Of a stretch of DNA of 64,000 bases, positions 26,445-36,907 are shown piece after piece; position 1 is the stretch's first letter, and each line of letters opens with the position of its first letter. Position numbers and translations under genes: made by a program. This DNA comes from Pocillopora verrucosa (Eukaryota > Cnidaria > Anthozoa > Scleractinia > Pocilloporidae). The DNA is taken from assembly GCF_036669915.1 (NCBI RefSeq), contig NC_089315.1, positions 18,352,010-18,416,009 of the forward strand. Direction: 5' to 3'. A model generated the notes under the pieces. It was given only the letters and a program-made list of their open reading frames with translations. It was not told the DNA's origin and did no database searches.

Positions 26445-28814
26445 AGATAAAGAGTCGGAACAGATGTACCAAAGGTGTTTGCACAAGGACTCCATATTTT
26501 ATAGAGTACGATCACGAAAGAAACAGTTCAACAAATAAACTATAAGATTAGTGTGCGATCACAGATGACGCGATCGAAATGTTGTTAGAACAGAAAAGTG
26601 ACACACAAGGCAGAGCCGAGGGTGTCATTAATCATGTTCTTACCATATTTAGATATCTTCTATAATCTATTTCTGTAGAGATCCACGGTAACATGGAATA
26701 TATTTGTCGTATGACTAAAAAGTAAAATGTTGTTAATGGTGACGTCATCCTTGCGTCTGTCCTCAATCAGTCAATCAATCAATCATCTCAATTAGGTCGG
26801 TTAAAGACGGTCAGGCAATACACCAACCACTTACAAAATGCAGAAGTAAAAATTACGAGCTACAAGAAGTACAATACAGAATGAAACGTTAACTATACAA
26901 AATTATTATTAATTATCATTAAGCTAATGAACTAACGTAATTCCGTAATTAATTAATTCCTTTAATATCAGGCATATCAGGGTGGGATTGGTTCCAGTCT
27001 CTAGCAGTTCTTGGGAAAAAGGGAAGATTTGAACACGTCTTTCTTACAGTGAGTTTCAAGAAGCTTAAACCTATGGCTACTCCTGATACGGGTCTCATTA
27101 TTTAACTTTAAAAAGCGCTAATCTTAATGTCAACTAAACCATAAGTAATTTTATTCATGAAGATCAAGTAAGATTTTTTTCTCCTTTCAACAAGAGTGCA
27201 AAGTTCTAATTTTTCTAGATGGACGTGACGATTGACGACCAGTCATCAGTAATCGTTTGTACAAAAACGGGCTGTTGCTCTTTGCACTTTCTCTGGTCTG
27301 ACAATAGATATACCAAAGAATCAATAAAAAATGCATGTATTATTTAGCGTATATCGTCTATATTCATAAGCAGTTGTTAAAATTTGGAGTGGAAAAAGTA
27401 ATTCCTACTTATCTTCACAATGAAAAGTAAATCTCATCATTTCAAGGACTCACGCTGACGCATGCGCAGCCAAGTATGCGTAATAAAGCGAGGAAATCTC
27501 CTAAACAGGATGAGGAATTCACCTAGAATCGAGAGATGTCGAGTATAAAGAGAAGGAATCAATTTTTTAAACGTGTGTGAAAGAAAAATGGTGATTACTG
27601 TCAGATGGTATTCGATATATGCCAAACTTTTGGCAGGTATTTCTGGTTGAGGGTGTTAGGAAACTTTTCATTAATTAAACGAATATAGAGGGACAGATGT
27701 TCCAAGCTTTTAAAAAACGTCCTGGAGGCTAAGAAAGTAGACCGAAATAAAACTTTTGAAAACTTACACTTTAAATAGTCGCCTTAAAAAGCTTGAACTT
27801 ACGCAAGGTTCTTCAGAAACAGCAAATTTTAACAGTGATGAAATCTCCTAACCGAGAAGGGAAATTGACCTAGAATCGAGAGATGTCGGGTGTAAACAGA
27901 AGAAATCAATTTTTTGAACGTGTGTGAAAAAAAAAGGTGATTAGCGTCAGATGATATTCGATATATGCTAAATTTTTTGGCAGGTATTTATGTTTGAGGT
28001 TGTTAGGAAACTTTTTATGAATTAACGAAAATGGGGGGACAGATGTTCCAAGGTTTTCAAACACGTCCTGGAGGCTAGAAAAGTAAACCGAAATAAAATT
28101 TTTGAAAACTTACACTTTCAATAGTCACCTTAAAAGGCTTAAATTTACGCAAGGTTCTGAGAGGAAAGGTAATCTTAGGTAGACTATTTGAACATGTTTC
28201 AATAAAAAGTGGCATAACATGAAGAAAGTTTCTACTCTCTACCCGTTACCCTGAATAGCACGAATATATCAATAGCTTTCTGAAGGATGAAATTGTTTGC
28301 AAGTTAGAGAATGATTGCAACCTCTCTGCAGGGACTTGGGATACGCCATGCGTCATGATCTTGAGCTGGAAAAAAAAATACTCGATAGGTGCTTCTTGGT
28401 AATGGGGATGTGCCGCTGGATAACGTCGTATTTTTCACGACTGGATTGACTATATCAATAGAGTTACTAGAATCGGGTCGCACATTTTCGGGATTTTAAG
28501 GGTACGAAAATTGCTTTAAGTAGAGATGTGAAAATGGTAAGATGCAAATGCACCAGAATATTTGTATTGTTGTACCGCAGGCAAAAGTTTCAAATGCACC
28601 AAAATGTTTTTAATGTAATGTGAAAAATCAAGTGATCTGCATCCTGTTTAACAAATAGATCAATTCGTTTCAGGAGGATCCACCTAACAGGCTTTATAAA
28701 GTAGATGCATAACCAAAAAGTGAGCAAGTTGGGATCAGGAAAATTACATATGTTCAAAAGTGACTACGATTGTGTCTATAATTATTGGCCATGGAATAGG
28801 TTGAGAAGCTAGTG
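26445..28814. repeat. Duplicon spacer behind GPCR copy 3 with LINE remnant
   Basis: 26445-27420 is paralogous to 37440-38420. 26750-27170 holds a degraded LINE 3' end on the minus strand (tail 'caatcagtcaatcaatcaat' on the plus strand, then remnants of the RT C-terminus better preserved at 37904-38152). 27480-27790 and 27835-28150 are two tandem versions of the 'acctagaatcgagagatgtc' block. 28300-28814 is the D/E spacer. No functional gene. Confidence 0.65.
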
Positions 28815-29019
28815 GAGGGTCTTCACGGGGTTTAGTGTTTAGTGTTATTTGTCCATATTTTTTAGTGTTTACTGTTAAATTGGCCATTTTTTTAATGTTT
28901 ACTGTTCTTGAAAAAAATACTGTTTAGTGTTTGAAAGGAGACCCCAAAGTTTTTTTTAAGGATTTTCAAATTTTGTCTGCTCTTTTAAATTCTGCAAGAA
29001 AATCACTCGCGAACAGTGA

Positions 29020-31110
29020 GCCAAGGCTGAAATGCTCTTGTCCTTAGAACCGATAATGCGCCTAAGTAGACCCTCAGTACTGGATGTACCTAAGGGGATA
29101 CGTTTGGTAATCCACACAATAGTTCCTGAAAAGTATCGCCTCTGGAAATCCAACCAAAGTAGTGTTTGCAAAAGACCAATTGCACATGAAATTGGGCCCC
29201 AAGGCAAAGTACGGCGTTAGACTACGATTTCGACTCTCGATGGTCTCGTAGAACTGCTTTTACACCGACCAGTCGATGTAAATGTTCGGAGGGAAGTATT
29301 CAAGGATGTGCGGGACCTATGCTTTACCAATGGCGTAGTCTTCGTTGCAGAGAGAGGCTCCTCAGCAATCCGTTTCATTGAATTGAAAGGCGAAATACTT
29401 TTCTAGCCCGAACGCCTAAAATCGCGAGCTGATTTGCTCTCGCAGCTTAGTCGTTTCAGATTGTCACTTGAGGGTACAGGTTCAGTTCTACAGAAGCGTT
29501 TGACGACACATCTGAGATCTTTAGCTGCACAAGTTGAAAACTGAAAAAACAAATTGTCCAGATTAACCCACCTTTAAATAAATCAACTTCCATCTGTGCG
29601 GCAAGTAAGGATATCCTCTTGTGTGCAGATGATGAGCAGAGAAGCATAATGCAGCTGGAGTTAGAGTACAATGGAGTAGCTATCATCGGTAGTAGGCTGA
29701 GACAGATAAACTACTCCAATGACGTGACAAGTGTTGAATCTCTTTATGTTCTGCGGCAATCAGCATACTTGGCTGCAACTAGCGCAGCTGGAGGGTTATA
29801 TGATTGTATGGTTATATGGTTGGAGGGTTATATGGTTGTAACCTCGATTGAGCGACTCTTGCGAAATTCTTCAGATTCTTGTAAGGAAATCAGGAGGCTG
29901 TATGGTTATGAGGGCAACATTGTTTTCACCGACAACAAAGATCAAAAAGTTAAGACCTTTAATCCCTTAAGTGCAACAGTCGAGACCTTGTTGGGTACTG
30001 GCCATGAAGGAACCGTTGATAGAACTGAAGAAAGCTGCTCATTTACAAAATTTTATGCAATCTTTTCCTTGTAGAAAATTTTTTTTGTTTCCGATATAGC
30101 TGCTGAAACAATCAAACTAGCTTCGGGGCTTACTGGCAAAGTGTCCTTTCTTCGCAACCTCGAATGTCTCGAGAATGATAGTTTTGGAATTGGTGCACAT
30201 ATGATCGACGCGGTCAAATTATCTCTTCAAGATGCTGTGTGCAATGTTTCATCTGTAAATGCTTATATCAAAAACACAGTCGCTGAAGTAAGGCAGCACT
30301 TTAAAATGAAAGAAACGGCAACAATAAATGGCCCTGAAGGAACTGTTTCCAGCAAAACACAGGAATCATTGGTGCTTCTCGAAAGAGGTATGGAACAGCT
30401 ACGAGATAACGTTAAGAATGTAAACGAGGACTATCTTGGTGACATTGACCTGCGTACGCTGCTAAAAACTCAGGTGGAGAACCTTCATGCAGTCTCCCAC
30501 TTCAAAAAAGAGACTTTCACCGCTCTTCAGTATGCTCAAGACTTTGGAACAATTTTAAAGGAATCTTTAAAGAGAACAACGAAGTGGGGCGCGAAGTACT
30601 TCACACTTGAGAAGTCTTATTATCCAGTGCCTAAATCCAGTGTGGAGTTACGGGACGTAGATTTAGTGAAACCTCCTACAGCTGATAACGTTGACCCCAA
30701 CATTGAGGCAGCCGTGAAGGAATTGGTTGACAGGTATCGACCTGTCAAGGACAGTAAGAAGCGAATCAACAAAAGACAAAGCGGGAGCCCTGCCGCCAGC
30801 TGTATATTCCAGTGCGCCATCGTGTACTAGAGTAACATTCCAAGAGGATGTTTAAGATGATCCAGGGACAGACAATGAAGGACGAGTCGACCAGAATACA
30901 AATATTCCACGAGCTACAAACGAAGTACCGAGAATCACCTTTGTTGACGAAAGCATGCTCGGAGTTGTCGCAGTTGGTGACGTGACAGACCTCCCCGAGT
31001 AACAGGATGAATTCGACACCGACTCGGAGAGCGATGCGGATAATGATACAGACATAACGTTCAGCAGATTTGGTCGCACCACCCGCGCTCATTTCCGCCT
31101 TGATTTCTAG
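29020..31110 (+). pseudogene. Decayed ORF with NHL-like repeat region, unknown family
   Basis: Coding sense continues over about 2 kb in several frames, broken by stops and frameshifts. The first part (29030-29440) includes PSVLDVPKGIRLVIHTIVPE and DLCFTNGVVFVAERGSSAIR. The second (29619-30074) includes NIVFTDNKDQKVKTFNP; both look like NHL/beta-propeller blades. The third frame (30141-30830, 229 codons) is alpha-helical with no recognised domain and includes MEQLRDNVKNVNEDYL and KESLKRTTKWGAKYFT. A last frame (about 30860-31110) ends acidic, then RTTRAHFRLDF and a stop. It lies between TIRs, so it may be the transposon's own or a captured gene. Not a working gene as it stands. Confidence 0.5.
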
Positions 31111-31619
31111 AAACAGTTGGGACAATCGCGAGTATTCAGGTATGGAATATAATCAAATGTTTTTGGCCAGGATGGAGTGACATGTCTGTCATTTTTGTTG
31201 ACCATTATACATTGTGAGCACTGTAGCCGATCTTATTGGTAAAAGAATATTCTGTTATTGCATTCATTACTAGTCAAATTTAAACACTCATATATGTTAA
31301 CTTTCATTTTTCTTGTAACTTTCGTATTTATCTCTTTTTGTTTACAGTGCAGATACACCAACTGGGACCATCTCACAAAGCCAACCAATCATACTGAGGT
31401 ATTCATACAACGGATGGCAGTCCGTAAATTTGCTTAATTTTACTGTTTATTTCGATGTTCTATCCCATTGGCTGTTTGATTTGAATATCGTAATCTGATT
31501 TGTTACTAATATATTCTTTCTAAGTGGTCACGGTTGGTGAATCCTCGCTGTAAAAGCGCTTTAAGAATAGAATTGTTATGAGTTATACAAGCCAAATCTG
31601 CGGTAGTCTTCAAATATCG

Positions 31620-31765
31620 TCGGTCATAAGTCTGTGGACATCTTTGGCAGTCTTAGTGGACATCTCCGGCGGTCTTTGGACATCTTCAGCGGTGTTCGGA
31701 CATCTTCGGCAGCCTTCAGACTTTTGGATATCTTCCTCACTCTTCGGAAGTCTTGAAATAATCCC
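31620..31765. repeat. Degenerate tandem repeat, unit about 18-24 bp
   Basis: About six imperfect copies of 'ggacatcttcggcggtctt'-like words near the right end of the 3.2-kb element. Confidence 0.6.
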
Positions 31766-31992
31766 GAATTGTTGGAAAATGGCCAAAAAAAACCTCTTTG
31801 AGACCATAAACATAGGCCCAACATAGATATTTCCCCTTTTAAGGTGTGGTTTGTTTGTTTATGGCAAAAAAAATAATGTTACAACGAATTTTTTAATGTT
31901 AGTGTTAAAATGGCTGAAAATTAACTGTTTAATGTTATACAGTCAAAAAAATAAGTGTTTAGTGTTATCGAAGTACCCCCATTCAGACCCTC

Positions 31993-33839
31993 TTAGTGGT
32001 ACATACTCAGTAAAATTTCAAACCAAGACCCACACCCGGTTTCAAACTTGGCCTCTAAAAGTTGAACTTGGTTCGCGCTAAGCATAAGTACGCGTCAGAA
32101 CCAAAGATAAACACTAGTAAATTCACCTTAAAAATTCAGCTCCAGTGATACAGTTTGATATTAATGTCTTTCCCTTTGGTTCCATCAGAGTTCAAACGAA
32201 AATGACTTTAGTATGTCATCCGAAATGTCATCCTATTGCAGACTACCATCAATTTACGACCAGAATGATCAGATCCATACACGATCGATGGATAGGGTAT
32301 ACCTATTTTATACGCCTGGAGTTGACTAGAAACTGTAATGCGTTTTCAATAGAGTTCATATATTGGGGTCAAATATTTTCGGGACTTTGAGGTAAAGAAA
32401 ATTCCTGGTTAGTAGGGATTTAAAAATAATAAGAAAAATCACGGTTAAATTTTTGTTACCGTATCCCCAAAAGTGACTAAGATGGGGTCTGTAATTGGCC
32501 ACAGAATAAACTATAATGCGGTAGGGGTTCTGATAGGTCAGCGGCCATACGCGACAAAAATTGACCCTATTTTCAAATTCCCCTCCCCCCGAGCTCAAAA
32601 CCTATTGCCTTAGGCGGTGCACATCTATGTACCTTATGTGGAGGAGTCATGGGCTCCTTATAAATTAATTTCTGTCAGATTAGGGGATTCTGTCTAATAG
32701 ATGTTCCAGCAGTGGAGCGATGTTTTTATTGTAATCAATTATTTCTTTTTCCGCATAATACTGCCTCCCCCCTCACCCCGACTTTAATTCTGCAGGCGTT
32801 GTGGGTCCATTAGTCGACGGTAAATATGATAACAGAATTATATATAAAATTAAAATTAAAATAATAAATCTGTATTGTTTCACTTATTAAGACTACTTTT
32901 TACTCAAATAACCGGAGCAGAATAGAATTGTAGAAATGGAGAGTTACATATATAGGTGGTAATGCATAACGAGAGAATACAGAAGACTTTGTATTCTCTT
33001 GTGCATGGATATCTGTTACAAAGATTTTAGACATAAGAATGGCGTTGACCATCATAAACCGACCTTTCCAGGCTCACCATGCTCCAGTTTGCATGATCAA
33101 AGAATGTTTACATTGAAGAGATTGGGAAACTTAGTTTAACCCTTAAATTCCCAGAAGTGCTCAACATGTAACTTCTCCCTACAATATTCACATATTATCC
33201 AGCAGAAATGTAAAGAGAATATTGAAACTTATCAGGTAGAAGTTGCTATCTTGATCTAACAGCAAATTCATGTAACTAATGTACAAGGAATTGTGTAGAA
33301 GCAAGAGGGGAGAATTAACAATCAGATCTTAGGAGTTAAAGGGTTAAAGAGTTAAAGGAATACCCACTAGCTCAGAACGCGGGTTATACAGGTTTTCATG
33401 TAATGGAAAGGTTGCCCTAGCTGCTATAAAATGTCAAGTTATTTTTTATCCCGGCGATGTCATCAAAACTAATTTTAAATGAGAACGTCCAACTTTAGAA
33501 CTGGAATTGAGAGTTTCTCCAATTTTTATGATAAATTGAACCCCTCCTCAGTGAATTGCAGGGGTCCTTTTTTCCTGTGGCGAACATTTGAAAAGTTTAA
33601 ATGGTAAAGACCAAGTTTGACATCTAACTGAGATCAGCAGGGTTTTAAATAACCTTTTTTTAATAAGCGGCACTCTACCAAAGGAAATTAACAAAGAGAA
33701 AAGAACATCTGCTGTTTCTGTCATCAATAGGGTGTCACAGTGGAGCGTTTGCATTCGTAATTGGTCAGTGAACAGTAAAAAGGAACACAACATTTGTTGC
33801 AACCTGGCTTCTTCATTGTTATCTCAGACTCATCTCAAA
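31993..33839. repeat. Duplicon spacer upstream of GPCR copy 4
   Basis: Non-coding. Closely paralogous to 43190-45015 along its whole length, including the hairpin at 32962-33006, and more distantly to 3640-5600. No gene. The conserved GPCR 5' flank begins near 33700 and ends in 'tgttatctcag' 13 bp before the ATG. Confidence 0.8.
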
Positions 33840-34997
33840 ATGACCAATATGTCTTCGTCAACTTCTGCTAGTGTCAGCCGACGAAACGACACAAATGACG
33901 CATATGATGGCACACAGGGGGGTGGCATTGCGTTGTGCAGCGCTTTAACGCTAACATTTATTCTAGTTGTCGTGGGAAACTTACTCACCATAGTTATTTT
34001 TGCGAAGAACAAAAATATTCGCACGAAATATTTGTTTCTAGTCGTCAATATGGCGTTTGCTGATCTGTTCCTAGGAGCTTTGAGTTTACCAGTATACATT
34101 TACGATGTCGGGTATGAGTTCCGCCTATGGACCATGTTCGTTGGAAACTTAGGGATCAACAAGCCTATCTTAATTTACTACATGATCGTTGACACAGCTT
34201 TCTCGCAGGCTTCTCTTATTTCTGCAGTGTTCATAACGTGTGAAAGATTTTACGCCATACGTTGGCCGTTTAAGCATCGAACATTATCGACACAAGCATA
34301 CCGCATAGCTATTTTCCTAGTGTGGGTACTAGCTTTCCTTATTTCCGCAATCTGGACCGGTTCAAACCTACTATTTTCTTACAAGCACACTATGTTAATT
34401 TGGGGGCCATACACTTTGTTTCTAATTTTAATCACATGTGGCTGTAACATTGGTATTTGGAAAAAGTTTCAAACTGAAAGAGTCGCCGCTTCACATCAAG
34501 AAAGTCGAGACTTACAAAACAAGCGCTTGACAAAGACTTTGTTAATTGTATCTGGCCTTACTTTATTCGCTTGGCTTCCGCTAGTTTTGTTAAACTTACT
34601 CATGTATGTATGGTTTTTCCATGTACCAAAACGATTTTATCATGCGGTAAACCTTTTCAACTACTTCAACTCTTTTGTCAATCCAATTTTTTACGCATTA
34701 AGAATTGCTGAATTTCGACGAGCACTGGCTTTATGTTGTAGAGGAAGACATGTGCAAGCAGCTGTAAACACAGAGCTTTCTAAAAGAAGGAAAGAGAGGC
34801 ACGGAACGACCGCTGAGTTTAGTTGTGAAGTGGCTTTCGAACAGGATGTTATGGATACTGAGTTTAGTCGTGAACTGGCTTTCGAACAAAGTGTTATGGA
34901 GTTTAGTCCTGAACTGGCTTTCGAACAGGATGTTCTGGATACTGAGTTTAGTAGTGAACTGGCTTTTGAACAGGATGTTTTGGATACCAAAATGTAA
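33840..34997 (+). CDS. GPCR copy 4, intact class A receptor with expanded C-tail, 385 aa
   Basis: Same architecture as copy 2: sequon N-M-S at residue 3, GN in TM1, NMAFAD in TM2, D at 3.32 (IVDTAFSQ), CERFYAIRWP, AWLP in TM6, and NPIFY in TM7 with helix 8 ending CC. The difference lies in the tail. Starting near residue 325 there are four head-to-tail versions of a 15-residue unit, EFSxELAFEQDVxDT; the second is shortened to 13 residues. Copies 2 and 8 have one unit. Cys is absent from 3.25 and from ECL2. The frame upstream of the ATG is open for 36 codons but contains no ATG. A plausible functional receptor; ligand and G-protein coupling cannot be read from the sequence. Confidence 0.9.
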   Translation: MTNMSSSTSASVSRRNDTNDAYDGTQGGGIALCSALTLTFILVVVGNLLTIVIFAKNKNIRTKYLFLVVNMAFADLFLGALSLPVYIYDVGYEFRLWTMFVGNLGINKPILIYYMIVDTAFSQASLISAVFITCERFYAIRWPFKHRTLSTQAYRIAIFLVWVLAFLISAIWTGSNLLFSYKHTMLIWGPYTLFLILITCGCNIGIWKKFQTERVAASHQESRDLQNKRLTKTLLIVSGLTLFAWLPLVLLNLLMYVWFFHVPKRFYHAVNLFNYFNSFVNPIFYALRIAEFRRALALCCRGRHVQAAVNTELSKRRKERHGTTAEFSCEVAFEQDVMDTEFSRELAFEQSVMEFSPELAFEQDVLDTEFSSELAFEQDVLDTKM

Positions 34998-35142
34998 AAC
35001 AAATCATTCAAACACTTGGTAGAAACTCGATTAAGACGAAAATAGGTAGAACACGAGCGAAATATTTCATTAATGTCAGGAAGTTGAAGTTAAAAACCTA
35101 ACAATGCCTCTAAAATGATGAAAATGACATTGGTAGTGTTAA
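34998..35142. other. 3' flank of GPCR copy 4
   Basis: A short version of the conserved GPCR 3' flank ('gaacacgagc...' to 'tggtagtgttaa'). It is cut at the 'gtgttaa' point, where a second receptor fragment is joined on. Confidence 0.7.
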
Positions 35143-35696
35143 TTTTCAGTGTGGGCACTAGCTCTCCTTACTTCCGCAATTTGGACCGGTTCCAACCTAT
35201 TATTTTCTAACAAGTACACTATATTTTTTTTGGGGCCGTACACTTTGATTCTAATTTTAATCACATGTGGCTGTAATATTGGTATTTGGAAGAAGTTTCA
35301 AACTGAAAGAGTCGCCGCTTCACATCAAGAAAGCCGAGACTTACAAAACAAGCGCTTAACAAAGACTTTGTTAATTGTATCTGGCCTTACTTTACTCGCC
35401 TGGCTGCCGCTAGTTTTGTTAAACTTACTAGTGTCTGTATGGTTTTTCCATGTACCAAGACAATTTTATCATGCAGTAAACCTTTTCAACTACTTGAACT
35501 CTTTTGTCAATCCAATTTTTTACGCATTAAGAATTGCTGAGTTTCGACGAGCACTGGCCCTATGTTGTAGAGGAAGACATTTGCAAGCAGCTGTAAACAC
35601 AAAGTTTTCTAAAAGAAGGAAAGAGAGGCACGGAACGACCGCTTAGTTTAGTCGTGAACTGGCTTTCGAACAGAATGTTCTGGATACCAAACTGTA
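35143..35696 (+). pseudogene. GPCR copy 5, 5'-deleted fragment (TM4 to C-tail)
   Basis: Starts abruptly within TM4 (...SVGTS-like frame, then ALALLTSAIWTGSNLLF) directly after the 3' flank of copy 4. It continues through TM5, TM6 (AWLP) and TM7 (NPIFY) to CC. In the tail GAG has become TAG (EFSRELAF would start here), so the frame ends at 35646. TM1-TM3 are absent. It is probably the product of unequal recombination between two receptor units. Confidence 0.9.
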
Positions 35697-36492
35697 AAAC
35701 ACATAATTCAAACGCTAGCTGGAACTCGATTAAAATGAAATAGATAGAACACGAGCTGAATATTTTAATGTCAGGAGGTTGAAGTTAAAAACCTAATAAT
35801 GCCTCTCAAATTATGGAAATGACAACGGTAGTGTTAAATAAATTGTTCAAATAAATGAGACATATAATTAGGCACTATTCTTCCACGTTTAAGTCGGCAA
35901 TATATGATAGGATAAGAACTGTGTCTCCGTTCAGACAACTTCCAGAGTCATTACCGGTTAGGTATTTTTTCTAAAGTTACCAGAACTTCATAAACAGCAA
36001 ATTTTAACGGTAATGAAATCTCCTAACCGGGAAGGGAAATTGACCTAGAATCGAGAGATGTCGGGTCTAAACAGAAGAAATGAATTTTTTGAACGTGTGT
36101 GAAAAAAAAATGGTGATATTCGATATATGCAAATTTTTTGGCAGGTATATATATGTTTGAGGTTGTTAGGAAACGTTTTATGAAATAAACGAATATGGGG
36201 GGACAGATGTTCCAAGCTTTTCAAACACGTCCTGGAGGCTAGGAAAGTCGACCAAAATAAAACGTTTGAAAACTTGCACTTTCAATAGTCGTCTGAAAAA
36301 GTCTGAATTTGATGAAGGTTCCAGAAATATATCCTTAGATAAACTATTTGAACATGTGTCAATAAAAAAATAGCATTACAGGAAGACAGTTTCTACTCTC
36401 TTCCAGTGACCCTTAATAGCACGAATATATCAATAGCTTTTTGAAAGATGAAATTGTCAGCAAGTTAGAGATTGATTGGAGAACATCAGGAA
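35697..36492. repeat. GPCR 3' flank behind copy 5
   Basis: The conserved 3' flank and the 'acctagaatcgagagatgtc' block (paralogous to 8519-9240 and 45907-46700). It ends at 'gagaacatcaggaac', where a further receptor fragment begins. No gene. Confidence 0.75.
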
Positions 36493-36907
36493 CATTGGTA
36501 TTTGGAAAAAGTTTCAAACTGGAAGACTCGCACTTCACATAAAAAAAGCCGAGACTTACAAAACAAACGCTTAACACAGACTTTATTAATTGTATCTGGC
36601 CTTACTTTACTCGCTTGGCTGCCGCTAGTTTTGTTAAACTTACTAATGTATGTTTGGTTTTTCCATGTACTAAGACGATTTTATCATGCGGTAAGCCTCT
36701 TCAACTACTTGAACTCCTTTGTCAATCCAATTTTTTAGCATTAAGAATTGCTGAGTTTCGACGAGCACTGGCTCTATGTTGCACAGGAAGACATGTGCAA
36801 GCAGCTGTAAACACAAAGCTTCCTAAAAGAAGGAAAGAGAGGCACGGAACGACCGAGTTTAGTCGTGAACTGGCTTTTGAACAGGGTGTTATGGATACCA
36901 GACTGTA
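36493..36907 (+). pseudogene. GPCR copy 6, short fragment (end of TM5 to C-tail)
   Basis: Begins at the 'attggtatttggaaaaag' of TM5 inside the 3' flank. It keeps ICL3, TM6 (AWLP) and TM7 to NPIF. There 'ttttttagca' replaces 'ttttttacgca', a one-base deletion that creates a stop, and the tail continues in the next frame (ALRIAEFRRAL). Clearly non-functional. Confidence 0.9.

Larger units (their letters stand above)
28815..31992 (+). mobile_element. 3.2-kb TIR element carrying an unassigned decayed ORF
   Basis: The left end begins GAGGGTCTTCACGGGGT. The right end, read on the minus strand, begins GAGGGTCTGAATGGGGGTAC. 'tagtg' stands on both sides (28810-28814 and 31994-31998, one extra T), and the paralogous empty site (gaggccagcggtacatactc, near 13290) is split here. 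Both subterminal regions are rich in 'gtttagtgtt' words (28830-28935, 31890-31970). The interior codes for a decayed protein (29020-31110). 31620-31760 holds degenerate 'ggacatcttcggcggtctt' repeats. I do not recognise the family. Confidence 0.6.

Noticed and set aside
29032-29220. Short intact gene at the start of the 3.2-kb TIR element
   Set aside because: Sense continues in other frames on both sides; it is one piece of a broken longer ORF, not a separate gene.
33732-33839. 36-codon in-frame extension upstream of GPCR ATG (also at 14937, 44908, 48746)
   Set aside because: Begins with GTG and contains no ATG; frame is broken in copy 3. The receptor starts at the ATG with the glycosylation sequon.
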